Below, one piece after another: positions 1-14,345 of a stretch of DNA of 60,000 bases. How positions within the stretch are numbered: position 1 is the stretch's first letter; each line of letters opens with the position of its first letter. The translations under genes were made by a program, and so were the position numbers. The stretch covers positions 21,987,501 through 22,047,500 of the forward strand of contig NC_079881.1 in assembly GCF_029227915.1 (NCBI RefSeq), given 5' to 3'. The notes under the pieces are model-generated. The model saw nothing but the letters and a program-made list of their open reading frames with translations. It was not told the DNA's origin and searched no databases. Source of the stretch: Hydractinia symbiolongicarpus. Lineage: Eukaryota > Cnidaria > Hydrozoa > Anthoathecata > Hydractiniidae.

Positions 1-597
1 TAAAAATGACAAGTAAGCATTTTCGGCTAAAAATCGTCTAGTAGAACCTGGGTATTCTAAAGAGCTAAATGCTTGAAAAATGTTTGTTAATTTTTGCAAA
101 TTCTTGAGGACAAGCAAGGATTTTAGAGACAGAAATATGTGACATGTTTAACCTAACTTATGGAAAGATACCAGTGAACTGTTATCGCAATATGAATACA
201 AGGGTAACTCGTTTGAGAAGCTTGCAAAGTTTTTACTACAGTTGTGAATCTTGATAGGATGTGTGGAAAGCAAAAAGTCATACCTAGTGACAAACACTGG
301 GGACAAGGCATGGGACTTGCTTACAGTTTAAACGAGTGTGAACGAGCGAAATATTTTAAAGATCGTTTAGATTCTGAATATGCGCACGAAAAAAATATTT
401 TTTTTTGCCGCAATATATAAAAAAAACGAACAACTAATTTAACGCGTTTTCTAATTAACGGTAATGGCTATACTTAATTTATATCCTCTAATTTTTGGGC
501 ATCTGATTAGGAAATCTGAATTATACATTTAAATCCACTTTCGGAATTGCGTTTCAGAATTCAGCTTTTGGTCCGTAAATCTATGTAAAATGTAAAC
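1..597. other. Non-coding stretch, nothing recognised
   Basis: AT-rich sequence with no open frame of note and no repeat or motif that I could identify. Confidence 0.5.
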
Positions 598-1062
598 ATG
601 GCGGACAAGTACTGGTGTGCTTGCAGGACTGAATTTCCAGGCATAGAACGTACGTTCTGTGTCCGCTGTGAAAAGAAAAGAAATTTAAACAAAGAAGTTA
701 TACCACTTTCAAGTGCAAGCATGCATCATCCTTCCACAAATGAACCACTTACCTTTTCTAACTTTGTGGACCAGAAGAAAGAGGAAAGAAGGGAAAATAT
801 TTAAAACAAAGGGATGACCATGTGACAATAGACGTTGGTTTCATGAATGACAAGGAAACTCTGTAGAATGTTCGTGGATCAAGACTTCCAATTAATATTG
901 CAAATGACATGACTGCAAACCCGGTGATTGAAATCGCAGTCAAAAAACACTCTGATCATGATCAGTATTTTGTTTCATACAAAGAGTATACTTTAGTTTG
1001 CCCTGACAGCAGGGCTTTTTTCTTTAGTGTGTACACACTGAAATTCAGCAGTTCAAAAATCG
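598..1062 (+). pseudogene. Decayed small zinc-ribbon-like reading frame
   Basis: An ATG opens a 68-codon frame with two CxC/CxxC-type cysteine pairs near its start (WCAC and CVRC about 13 residues apart), resembling a small zinc ribbon. After it closes, a second frame (about 810-1062) carries protein-like sequence: VTIDVGFM, an internal TAG, then RGSRLPINIA, AVKKHSDHDQYF and YTLVCPDS. That spacing recalls an uncharacterised domain common in cnidarian multi-copy genes (a VxVG... RGxxLP... AVxKHxxFD... YxLxYPD pattern), which I recognise only loosely. One frameshift and one stop separate the parts, so this is called a pseudogene. Function unknown. The following frame at 1064-1255 shows no recognisable motif. 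Confidence 0.4.
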
Positions 1063-1669
1063 TATGAACACAATTGGCAATTTGGGAAATCAAGTTTGGA
1101 ACAACAGAAAGGTTTTTGAACTTGTTCTTTCGACAAAAAGAGACAGTATTACATGGACAGTTTTTAAAGATCTTTTCACATACATTTTCTCTCCTACTGG
1201 TTCCAACAAGAACTTTCTAGTAAAAGTACAATTAATTTGGTTTTCCAGCTACTAGAGTGTGCCGGGAGTTGCGAATGCTATGGGAATTCCATTCTAAGTC
1301 ACGTGATTTAATTGTGCCTGTAAAAACTTGTGATAAACCAAACACTTTCTATATGAGGATGGAGGCCTAATATTATATCTCCACTGAATATGTCCTTGAA
1401 ATAGTCAATAACCCAACCGTTAACAGTATTTGCACCGAGAGTGCGCTGAATGAGCGCACCCTTTCACATTTTTATGCGGCTTTTTATGAAAAATTAAGCG
1501 ATCCGCATGAGCTTCGCAGACTTTTACTATTTTTTTAGGGCGGTTAAGACCGGCAAATTTATGTTTTGCGGCCATTATGGGGCCAATGTCAAAAAATGCG
1601 CAAAAGCGAAAAATAAAATATTTTAAATTGTGTTATATTTTCAGTCTTATTGATATCAATGTTGATTGT

Positions 1670-2085
1670 CCAAAAAGTACAAATTAAATCCTCGTCTAAA
1701 ATGCGATCACCACTTCTCTATTCCCTGATTTGATTGTGATGACCCATACTTATGCGCATCCGTACTCTGAAGCATATAACATTGAATTCATGCCATTGTT
1801 CTGTTTTGTGTACTTGTTCTTGCGTCTGTTCTAAGTAGTTTTATGGTAAAACCAATCTCTACTGCTACTGAATTTGTATAAAAATTAGCTGAAACGATGG
1901 GGTTGTTATTACTTCGACATACTTTAAGCCAAATAATGCAACGTGAGTAGCCATCCTCAAAGCCATGTAACGGTAACCAATACGGCTTGAGCTTATCGTA
2001 CCCGTCGGCATGCCAAACGTCATTTGGTTCATTGGAAAAATAAGCGCGACGGAACAACCTTCGAGATCGACGTTGCTCATTGCCT
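1670..2085 (-). pseudogene. rve-type (DDE) integrase relic, WHxDGYDKLK family
   Basis: Read on the minus strand, an 89-codon frame starts with an Arg-rich run and contains NDVWHADGYDKLKPYW, then GFEDGYSRCIIWLKV, SNNNPIV and LLRTDARTSTQNRTMA. This is the core of an integrase-like domain common in animal genomes, in which the Asp of HADGYD and the Asp of RTD are the first two catalytic acidic residues. Beyond the in-frame end, a shifted frame at about 1670-1760 gives GHHNQIREIEKW followed by SHFRR, matching the family's third-Glu region (NQRIE...WWSxLRR). At least one frameshift and one stop disrupt it, and no complete N- or C-terminus is visible. It is an isolated transposon-derived fossil. 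The family assignment is from memory of the motif. Confidence 0.6.
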
Positions 2086-2100
2086 ACTTTAAGGGCAGAA

Positions 2101-2240
2101 ATTTTCGCGATGACAAAAAATCGCGAAATTTCGCGAAGTTATAGTTTTCGCGAATTCCACTTCGGGAAAAAAAATTTACAAAAAAAACTTTCGCGAATTT
2201 TCCAAAATCTTCATTTTTGGGAACTAAAAATTCGCGAATG
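2101..2240. repeat. Clustered TTCGCGAA-type palindromes
   Basis: The octamer TTCGCGAA or a close relative recurs at least five times in about 140 bp, separated by A/T-rich runs. No terminal repeats or coding potential are visible. It could be a short satellite-like relic or the end of a non-autonomous element. Confidence 0.4.
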
Positions 2241-3252
2241 ACAATTTGTTCACAATATATTTGTATATATACTGAACCTGTGGAAGAAAAACTGATGGGG
2301 AACTTAATTTCAATTTTGTGATGACACTTCCTCCGTTAACTAGCATGCTTGCCACACCGTTGAAGAAAAAAAAAGTGAAAGAAAAAGTCAACTTCGGATC
2401 AAGATTCTGGAAATGGGAGTAGAGATACTCGTGAAATGTTTTTGAGCGGCAAAAAAAGAAGAGAGTCCAGAAAGAAAATTGCATTGTTATCGAGTAATTC
2501 TTGATATTAGAAAACAATCAAATATTATATAGAAAAAATTCAGCAAATTATTGTCGTTTTTTGTCTTGAAATTTCTGATACGAAGATATTCAAACCCTTC
2601 CGTTTTTCGATTTTTATCCATTTTTAGAGTTAGAGTTTTGGAGCCATTTTTCGGGCTGGTTATTTTTTTCGTTGTGATTCTATTATTTCTACCCTTGTCC
2701 TCGGAGCCCTCGTTATTTAAGAGTTTTCGGCTTTTAAAACTTGAAAAAGAAAGAATTGATTTCGATTGTCAGTGCAAAATATAACGTTTAATGAATAAAA
2801 ACGCAACATTTTTGTCTTCTTCCTTTAGTATTTTCATGACCATATCTCTTGGGACTGTCATGTGATAAGTAGTACGAAGCATATTCCACATACTTCGATA
2901 TCCTTTCATACGTGAAGGGTCATTTTATTCATTTGTTATAATACAACGAACGGCTGCTTCAGTTGGTGGCGAAATATCATTTTCTCTTAGTCCACTCTAA
3001 GTCTACGTGTTATGGTACTTAAAAACTGAATTATAGTTTCGTAACAATTTCCTTGACCAACGTAGTAGGAAATAATTATTGTTTTACTTTTTTCATCCAA
3101 GAGTTATTACCCTTGCAAATGCACTCCTTCTTGTTCCACATATGCTACAGAATATGTGATCTGTTTGTATAATATTACCAGAATCACCACAAAACATAGT
3201 TTTCAATTTACCTACTTCCATGTGCTTTTGACACCATTATGAATCTAAGCCG
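2241..3252. other. Non-coding stretch, nothing recognised
   Basis: AT-rich, with only short spurious frames. No repeat structure or recognisable protein motif. Confidence 0.4.
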
Positions 3253-3372
3253 ATTTTAAAACCTGATTTCAAAACTTGATCACAATTTTAAAACCTGATT
3301 TTAAAACTTGATTTCAAAACCCGATTTTAAAATCCGATTTCAAAAACTGATTTCAAAACCCGATTTCGAAAA
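3253..3372 (+). repeat. 13-bp degenerate tandem repeat
   Basis: Units of the form ATTT[T/C]AAAAC[C/T][T/C]G repeat with a 13-bp period for about nine copies, with one interruption after the second unit. Copies often carry T or C at the fifth base (ATTTT versus ATTTC). Confidence 0.75.
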
Positions 3373-5470
<2,098 letters not shown>

Positions 5471-6724
5471 AACTATTCTCTGTTCGGATTCTAAAATCTG
5501 AGTCGGTTGAAATTTCTGTTGTCCTTGAATTGAAATTTCTTGTTAAGCAGCGATGCGATTATTTACATAAGACCAACAAGCTGCAATAAAGCACAGACCA
5601 ACAACAAGTGCTAGAATAATACAAAGTAAATATGAATGGTTGCAAGTCTGTACGCAGATAAAGTGCTACAAATAACAACAACATCCAGCAATAGCAACAA
5701 CATAACAGTATAGTAAACTAATTGTAAAAAATCGAACCTTTTCCTAAAATGGTGGACAAACTTTTCTAAGAAAGGTAGGGTTTTCATATTTAAGTCGTAA
5801 GGGTTAAATTCCCAATAAGACAGACGTCACAAATATCTGCCATTACAGTCGTTTGAGCCCCTAAAGATAGTTTCGGTCGGTAAGCAAATAAAAAAACCCA
5901 AAAAAATTAAAACAGAATGTGTTCAACTATTAAGTCACAAATACGCGCCATTAAGCTATTAACGATAACCTGGGTGCCTCGTTCAAATGGAGCTTTGTGC
6001 CTCATTTTAAATTAGTTTACAGGATCCTTGACACTCAATGCCAACAATTTAAAACAGAAGACAACAATAATGGCGGTTCATATATTTCTTATATATATTT
6101 CGCAATCATAAATTATAATTGTAGGTCAGGTTGAGACTGTGAAGCATAATCCGACTCAAAAGTAACGATTTTATTACAAATAAGAATTTATTACCATAAA
6201 ATTTAACACGTTATTGACTGTCGGTTGGGGGAACCAAACAGAGAATCTTTGCAATGTTCGCTAACGTTAAAGTTAAAAAACAAAATATCACTACTTTTTA
6301 CTACAATTGTTATGACCAACAGCTCGATAGCTAAAAACCTTACTCAGCTAGAAAACAGAGATACCATGTCAGTATTATGCTTTCTTCAAATATTGAATTG
6401 ATTGACTGATGTATAGTCTAGCTACTTAGCACTTACTGACCAGTTAGCTACATCCCTAGCTAGCCAGTTATGAAAAAAATGAAGTGCATTATTCTAAACA
6501 AAATGCCGATATACACGGACATCATAAGATTACATACCCGAAACAGATAGCTAAAACTTCGAAATAATAACAGTCTTTAAAAATGTTTTCTTCGTGCTCT
6601 TTCACATAGTTTCAAAGAAAGCTGTGGATATGTTTCTGACGTATCAGTACATACTAACCAGAGGACGTCATAACACCGACTTGTCGTTGAACGCTCGGCA
6701 GAGCGTTCAAAAAACCCCACAAAT
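5471..6724. other. Non-coding stretch, nothing recognised
   Basis: AT-rich, with a TAGCTA-rich patch near 6410-6470. No credible coding frame. Confidence 0.4.
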
Positions 6725-6820
6725 TGTGTCACACATTCCGGTGGAGTACTTTAGTACAGGCATGCAGTATGTCGTGAGTCAAGTGAAGCGCATACACCAT
6801 TATAGTTTGCGCGTGTAACA
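6725..6820 (+). repeat. Dispersed repeat copy, pair of 31921-32010
   Basis: The core TGTGTCACACATTCCGGTGG, followed by GCAGTATGTCGTGAG and CAAGTGAAGCGCATACACC, matches 31921-32010 with substitutions and small gaps. The short frame spanning 6594-6818 overlaps it and is not credible as a gene. Confidence 0.5.
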
Positions 6821-7549
6821 TATTATTCAAAAATTAAATCTACCGCAATGATAGTTAAAATAAAAAAAGTTTATAAACCGTCGTTACCCTGTCATTGCAC
6901 AAGCAATTGGTCAACACAATTTTGTTTTAAGGAATAAGTTTCCGTGAGAGTTCAAGCTCAGTCTATACTTTTGAGTTTTAAGTGAGGGTAATATTTCTCA
7001 GTATAGATAGATAAAACAGTTTTTATTATATTATTGGAGCTAAAACTTTAGAAATATTAGTGCTTACCAGTAGTTGATAAATAAATAGAGAGACATCGCT
7101 GAAACTAATAAAATTGATAAAAAACATTTTTGCTTTAAAATTCCAGAAATTAAATTTATTAAAACAACTTTATAAGAGTATATTATTAAGGAAGGACCGT
7201 AAATTATGAATCGAAATAAAGACTTCAAATAATTTAAAAGGCCATGTGGCCTTTATATGTGTGCCTGGTCGGTGTAATCTGCGGAACGCATAAAACTGCG
7301 GACTTTACGGGACCAATATAATACAATGTCCTTGAAACAGAAAGAACTTTCTTTCTGTTTAACTTTTAGGCATGAAATAATAAAGTTGGTTCACAGATAT
7401 TGATTAGTTCACAGATATCAAATAAATCAAGGACAAATCATTTCAAGCATATAACTTTTCTTCAAACGGGAAACGCAAAAGAAGTTATAATAAATACACG
7501 TTAATAATTCTATCACATATATATATATTTTATGTTTTATGCCTTAACT
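6821..7549. other. Non-coding stretch, nothing recognised
   Basis: AT-rich, with no motif-bearing frame. A small GGCCATGTGGCC palindrome lies near 7240. Confidence 0.4.
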
Positions 7550-7799
7550 TTAATTTTCTCTTCTTCTTCTTTTGTTGCATACATGACAGCAATCTTCTAG
7601 ACGTGGTTGAACTGTCTCGACATAACGCGTTAGATCTTCAGGCTGGATATATAACTTTAGAGTAACTGAAGTTATTCTCATTTCAAATTGAATTTTATTC
7701 CAGTCGAGGTGACAATTGTGACGCTTTTTACTTTTATTTTTACTTTTGATGAAGTTTGTTGGCTTGTATTTGATGTCAACTGCGTGGTTTTGTTTTTTG
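7550..7799 (-). CDS. Candidate terminal coding exon, unknown protein
   Basis: On the minus strand the frame is entered directly after a good 3' splice site (a T-rich tract ending TTTCATTTCAG at 7800-7810). It runs about 82 codons to a stop. The peptide is Lys-rich, then has NCHLDWNKIQFEM, VTLKLYIQPEDLTRYV and a final CCHVCNKRRRREN, so it ends in a cysteine cluster and a basic run. The alternating hydrophobic pattern looks protein-like rather than random. I do not recognise the family, and no upstream exon could be identified between here and 8640. It may be a real last exon or a fossil. Confidence 0.3.
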
Positions 7800-7813
7800 C
7801 TGAAATGAAACAA

Positions 7814-8639
7814 AATGAAAAATAATTTCGATGTCTAATCGAAATGTTTTCTCAACCTTAAAATGAAAGTAACGGAAATTTTATACTTGCGACTTAAGGT
7901 GAATTAGTATCCTGTGAGGATCATTACCCACTTTAGAAAAGTATAGCTAAGAGTTATTTAGAATATAAAGTATGGCGCGATGCCAGCTTGATTTTAGATG
8001 ATATAAAAAAAGATGAAATGATCTATTCTAATTAGAAGTACAAAGGTAAATGTCAAAAAGCCAATACCTAAATAAAACAAATTAACGGGTCCGTTATGCA
8101 AAATTGTTTTTCCTGTTTCAGTTATGGCACATTTTTAGCAAATATGTTACTTACAGCTGAATTTAAATGTAGCTGTCTTCATCTTGTTTCCTTAAGCTGT
8201 ACCCACCTTTTGTTAGTAAATGTTTTTTACCAAACATCAAACAAACGACTTTATACAATTTCTTCTTATCACAACCGAAAGTACTGAGTGGGTACAGGAA
8301 AGTACCTCCACAGCCTTATATCATAAACACAGATTCGTTTATCACACTAATACATATGCAAATAAAACTAATTAAAAATGAGTATATGCACGAACACAAG
8401 ATTTTGGGAATAATTACGTGTACTCAGACACATATTATAAAGTCCTACCGTGTTTCTTTATAGCCATTGACATGACCTGCTTTTTTGCTCTGCTGACATC
8501 ATTTTTGCTCACTTCAAATATTTTCTGAGTAAAGAATAACTGTTTTTATTTAACATTCACAAAAATGAATAAGTTTTTTTAAAAAAACGAAAAATAAATT
8601 ATTCTCTTATGATTTTAGAGCTTTCAGAAGATTAAAACC
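7814..8639. other. Non-coding stretch, nothing recognised
   Basis: Short spurious frames only; no repeats or motifs identified. Confidence 0.4.
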
Positions 8640-8643
8640 TTAA

Positions 8644-9402
8644 CCCTATTCGGTCCGGGGTTTTTCGAACATACTATGACCGGGGGGGGGGGGGGGGGGG
8701 GGGGGCGGATTCCGCCCCCCCTCAATAACTTTTCATAGGGTTGTTCAAATTGAATCAAACTTGGCACACTTATAGTACGTCATAAAAGAAACAAAATGGC
8801 GCCAAAAAAAATTTGCTTGCGTCAGCACATTTTCTGTGACGTCATCAAAAGCTTGAAAATTGTTAAAAATGCCACTATCTGCTTAAAATATAATTACTCT
8901 TGTTCTAGAGCGAATTTTTACATTCTGTTTGAAGTTTCTGAAAGCTAAATAAAAGTTATTTAACATATCTTCCGGTTTTTACATGGATCGGATGAAAAAT
9001 TGCCAAAAATTGCCCAAAAATCCGTTTTTTTCCGATTTTCGGGTAAAATCCGACAAAATCGGGAAATCGGATTAGTCACGTGTTCAAATTATTCAAAATA
9101 ATTCTTCTTGATGAAACAAAGTTGTGTTGCAAGTTTCAAGTTCTAAGGATAATCGTAACAGGAGTTATTATATTTTCCCCATTATAAGGATTTCATAGAG
9201 ATTTTTAGGGGTAGTTTCGAGTAATGGCCAATATCAAAGCCTCTGAAAGGTATGGGACCTAAAAAATTAGCATGCAGGTGTCTAATAAATAAATGTTGAA
9301 ACTCAGTAAGTATCATAGCCATATAACAAAGCAATCAGGAGTTATTAAAAAAAAAACCGTCAGGGGGGGCGGAATCCGCTCCCCCCCCCGGACCGAATAG
9401 GG
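8644..9402. mobile_element. TTAA-flanked non-autonomous DNA transposon (piggyBac-like)
   Basis: The 759-bp element begins CCCTATTCGGTCCGGGG and ends with the inverse CCGGACCGAATAGGG. It is flanked on both sides by TTAA (8640-8643 and 9403-9406), the target duplication typical of piggyBac and also of Kolobok. The CCCT terminus favours piggyBac. A subterminal inverted pair around GGCGGAATCCGC/GCGGATTCCGCC lies inside each end. There is no open frame, so it depends on a transposase elsewhere. It contains a 24-base G run (8682-8705) and one TGACGTCA palindrome (8837-8844). A worn relative lies at 21869-23508. Confidence 0.8.
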
Positions 9403-9406
9403 TTAA

Positions 9407-11589
9407 GCTGATTTACACGATCCGTTTAAATATAAACTTGACGGTTAACTTGTAGGGGAAATTTTGTGGAAAGGTTTCTTGTTCATACGTAATTCGTTTA
9501 AACGTACAGCATGCTTCAAAATTCTTTCGAATCGTGGTAGGCAGAATGAAAAGACGTGTCGCTATAGCGACCGTTTTAAAAACAAGAATGAGAAAAAGAA
9601 AATAATCCATTCCGATAAAACCTTCGGTAAAACTAAGGGAAAATCTGGCTGTAACATCCACATTACTACTCGAATTTTGAAAAGAACATCAGTTTGAATA
9701 CGAAAATTTTTGATCCAGACGTACAAAGAGTTATCCATACAAAAGCTTGCTGCAACAATTCGTTTTTTAGCAACTTTCCTTCACGCTATTTCTCGATAAA
9801 ATCACTCCATAATTTTATTTTCTTTCTTTGCTGATGCAATTCTTCTCTTTATTTTTCCCTTGATTGATTATACTATCTATCTTGTTTTCAACTTGCACAA
9901 TATTTCAAAAGTGATACATAACATTTAATGTTAATAACAATAGATTCACGAAATTTCAATAGAGAAAGATCATCCGTTTAATCAAAAAAGATGAACACGT
10001 CCATCTTTCCAAATTACGGATAGGTGAAAGTTAGCAAGTCAAGATGTTTCATTTTCTTTAACGATCCGTTTTGTCCTATAACTCATCCGCCAGGTTTAAA
10101 ACTTCTATTTCAACAGATCCTGTTTTCAGCCTTATGATTACGCAAAAAACCATATTAGAATCATATAAATGTATTTTTGTGGTGTTTTGCCTTGGTATGT
10201 ATACCATTAAAATTTTTCGTTTATATACCATTGAATTCCCCTACTTCTGACCGCTATCCCCAGTACAGATTGAATTCATTTCTTGTGCTACTCAGTAAAA
10301 TAAGTATTTTGTTAGTGAGTTTATCGCAGGCTATTGACATGGGTTTACTTGTTTTTATTGTTAAAAGTTAAAATATAATCTGTTTAGCCACACTCGCGTT
10401 TGAATCATGTATATGACTCTACAATAAATATCAACAAACAGACGACCGGAGTTTCGAGATATGGTGATGTCATCATTTCCATTAAATCTATTGATGATAA
10501 ACAATAGGTGATTTCATATAAATCCCACTCAGAGATTTTAAATTATAATATATCTCGATATGATGATATATTATACGATTCGGTATGGTATAGTATTCCT
10601 TCCTCCTTTTAAACCGAAATGTTGTTCTGACGCAATTTTTAGCTAAAATCAATTTTACCCGATTTTAAATCAACGAAAGGAGAAAAGCTTGCTTGGATAA
10701 AGTGAGAAAAAGTACTTTTATAGGATTGCATATTAATAAAAAACAATTTTATTAATTACAGATACGATTCGCAATAAAGTATATACGGATATAGCATTGT
10801 CGTGAAAATAAGAATATTATAGACATTATTTTTTTTATCGTCTGGTCATATAGGGCATGCGTGACATGTTCTTTATTCTAGAAAACTAAACAGAACTTAT
10901 AAAAACATCTGTTCAACATAACGCAAGTTTTATCATTGTTTTTAATTAATGTCTCTCTCCAAATGAGAAAACTGTTTCCTTCTGCAATTTTCATAACAAA
11001 CACCTTACGTCGATTGCTTTAAATTGCTTACACGTAACTGTGTCATTGTTTATGAAGGTACCATGAAGTAGTTCTGTAAATGCAGGACTTGCTATGCGAT
11101 ACAATTCTAGCATTGTTTATGGGAACTAACAATCTATGAAGTCTATTTAGTGTAACGTCCTATCACTGCTCCAAAGAATAGTTTGAATAATGTTTTTCAA
11201 AGTGCAATGATTTGGGTAGGAAAATATATAATTTGTTACTAAAGTAAATGTGTATAAAAATTATATTGAGTAAATGTTCAGGCCACATCTGTTTAGTGTA
11301 AAATACGGTCTAATTTAAACATCTAAAAACAAATTAATTCTGACAAAACAGATGAATAGCTAGATTTGTATAAATATTAACAAAAGCGGGAGACGATTTT
11401 TTGTACAGGTAATTCCAAATCTAAAATGTCAACCATTTGATAAGTAATTAATAAACAAAGAAACATTATCAAACCATTTTAATCTCTACGTTTTGATTTT
11501 TGTTTTATGTTATGTTATATTTTTACTTTAGTTCTGTTTCTGAGGAAAAATTAATTCTAAATAGGCAGAGACCGTACTCTACTCTTTTC
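9407..11589. other. Non-coding stretch, nothing recognised
   Basis: About 2.2 kb of AT-rich DNA. Frames at 9413-9697 (both strands) and 10177-10371 are short and carry no recognisable motif. Confidence 0.4.
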
Positions 11590-12420
11590 TCTTCGCGAGT
11601 GAGATTTAACTTCATGGCTTTGAAGGCTTCATGCCAGTCATAGATGTTCAGGACTCTTGACACTTTTGACACTGTTGAGTACAGGTATTTCACACATATC
11701 GTACCATCCTTGTTATTATTATAAGTTCCTGCGCATCTTGTGGTTTAAAAAGTTTCTTTCCAAGGACCTTCTTAAACAACTCAACAAAGGCTGTAAAAGG
11801 ATGTTGATATTTAGTCGCAGCACGCTTTATATCTACATCATTACCTTGCAAGAGTCCCGTGGCATTCGAATTGAACTCGGCCGCGTTATCACATTGAAAG
11901 GACTTTGGCATAGCGTAGAGATCCTACTTTGGAGATAACTGATCATCTCACAATATCTGCAGCTGCTAGAGACGTGGATTCCACTTTGTAAAGTGCCTCG
12001 ACAAGGTATTTACGAGCTATATCGCCAACGATATTTATGCTTACGCTGACATCAAACCTACCCACTAATTTAAAACCCTCATCCAATACAATTTTTATCC
12101 AATCTCAACCTTCCATCCTCTCGTCCAATCTTTAATGGTCTGGTCTGGATTATAATATGTTCCATAGGTGTTCAACTTCATCTAGAGTTGCCACATTCAT
12201 CATCTTCTTATTCAACTACGCCTTGGCATCTTCCTTCCTCTTGGACAACTGAGTGTGGTTCAAGTAATGTGCAGCAGCCATCGGGGAAACGAGAAATTTA
12301 TCGGATGCGCAATACACAAGGATCCCTATATCCGCCATAGAACACAGTCGTCCAAACTGAGATCATTGGAACAACGTGCGGAGCAGAATGTCAGAGAAGA
12401 ACTGCCGTCCATCAAAGACA
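11590..12420 (-). pseudogene. Decayed Polinton/Maverick-type integrase
   Basis: On the minus strand a degenerate retroviral-type integrase is readable in pieces. About 12060-11940 gives IVGDIARKYLVEAL followed by a run resembling the beta-strand region after the first catalytic Asp. At 11911-11690 PKSFQCDNAAEFN contains the second catalytic Asp, followed by IKRAATKYQHPFTAFVELF (Glu in the third-acidic-residue position), then LFKPQDAQEL. A shifted frame below 11690 gives MTGMKPSKP. This order matches the integrases of Polintons that I know from cnidarians. Several stops and frameshifts make it non-functional. It lies on the same strand as, and downstream of, the polymerase relic at 15807-18830, so the two probably come from one element. 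Cellular function is unlikely. Confidence 0.65.
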
Positions 12421-14122
12421 TCGTCAAGAAGAAAATAATAATTTATGTATGAAAGTGCTTAGATAATGACGTTTGTCTAAACTTTCAATGTTATTTCGAG
12501 ATTCAGAGTCGCACAATGAATGTATGGAATAACGAAAAGTTAATAAACCCCCCAAAATGTAAGCTTGAATTTGAAAAAAGTCTTTTTACCATATGGGAGC
12601 AAAATTTTATTGTGGTCTCGCAATCAAGGGTAGAGGCGAAAGTGATGCCAATATTTTTTATGAATATATAAATAAACTATTTATTCAGGTTGTTCTAATA
12701 AGCTTGCTATTGGATTTTTCTTGCTACTGTATTTTCTTTTTCACTTTTTTAATGCTTTATGCTTTTTGAGTTTCAATATTTCTGTGCTGTCCTCTTAGTT
12801 CTTTTGATTTGTCATACTTTTGTCTTTTGTTCTTGTGTCTAAAGTTTTTGTTTTCACGCACGCACATACACTTATAGAGGACGCATATTGATAGCAGTCA
12901 TTTTGTAAATAACTGAATTGTATCCTCTTAAAATATTAATATTAATAATACGTCTTTTCAACCGCCTCGTACACTTCTTTGGTAAGAGGTGTCCCTTTTC
13001 GGAGGGCATCTCTTAATGCTTCTCCTTGGTGCTCATAGCTTCGGCAGGTAGATCTACCACATCAAACATTTCCACGAGTAAAGACATCTTATTTACAGCA
13101 TGCCGGTATCGTAAAAATCAGAGCAATAGCAACGCGTAAAGAAGAGCTTTAGCTATGCTTAGGCATACTTCCAAGCTTGTTGGAAAAACAAAACAAGCTT
13201 TTTCATACTTATTGTTGTCGTTTATGCACATTTAACTTAGAGGGTTTTGATTCAACTGCCAGTAACTTTTGATACTTCATACAGAAACTCTTTTCGTGCT
13301 ACACTTTAATTAAGCCATTTTTATAAGTGGAAACTTCCCGAAGCACAGACATTATTTCCCGACATATGTCACAATTATACACCTTCAGCCTTACCTTGAT
13401 TATTAGGCGTGTGATAAGCCACGCATCACCACGCACAACATTTTTGCATTTACACAAAAAGTTCTCGCTTATTCAGAAATGCGTAAATATCTTTGAATAG
13501 ATGAGGTGCATCCGTCTGATCTTATTTTTTATATTTACGGGAAGTGAGTCCTATTCTTTTTGCTTCGAGCATAGTGCCCACAGGTTAGTGTTCAGATCAG
13601 ATTCGCCTGTACGAGCCTATTGTCATCAGATTGGTTTAGCGACAGTTATTTCAACATTTCAGTGTAGACTTGATGCTTGATCTACTGGACCGTTACCTGG
13701 CAAGTGTGAAGTTTCGTGACATATAGAATAACAAAAGTTTAATTAGTCTTTTACTCAATGTTCGTAATGTTTTGTTATTGTATTGTTGAGTCATTTGTTT
13801 TTTTACGTTGATCTTGTATTATGTATTGTAAATACAATTATATGTACGCTATAGCTTAACAATCTTTTTATAAATAAGCGTATTTTGTAAAGTGTAGTTT
13901 ACATGCGATGAGACATACAATGATGAGAAAAGTGCTTTGCTGTTAAAATTGGTCTCAATCCATATGAAACTTTACTCAAAAATCAGTTTGACCAACAAAC
14001 TTCTATCGTTTTAGGCCAGCTGGTAAGCTTCTGTTTTATTTATTCATTCGTTTGGTAGTGGCTAGGCTATTTTGTAGTTCAATTTACATCGCATCGTAAA
14101 ATTAATTTGCTTATTTATTAGT
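12421..14122. other. Non-coding stretch between element relics
   Basis: Mostly unrecognised. On the minus strand at about 12960-13060 a short uninterrupted stretch (YEHQGEALRDALRKGTPLTK) looks like a coding relic and may belong to the Polinton block, but I cannot name it. The rest shows nothing. Confidence 0.35.
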
Positions 14123-14341
14123 TTAATTATTAATTTGTAGTTTGAACCTGATCTCAAAATTCAATGTTACAAATGCCCACCTATTCACTTTTTTGTTGGT
14201 GCAACATTCAGCTAGCGTGTACATCAACACCTTCCACCACGCATCACTTGCAGTCGTCCGAAGGTAATGGACTTTTCCGTGATGCATTTTTTCACACCCT
14301 TCGCTTTTAGATGACTGTGCTTCTGCGTAAGACTTTTGCAC
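14123..14341 (-). other. Unrecognised 72-codon open frame
   Basis: A minus-strand frame next to the truncated end of the Penelope-like element. It contains MHHGKVHYLRTT and DAWWKVLMYTLAECC, which look more protein-like than random, but no family is recognised. It could be a coding fossil cut by the retroelement insertion. Confidence 0.2.
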
Positions 14342-14345
14342 AATT

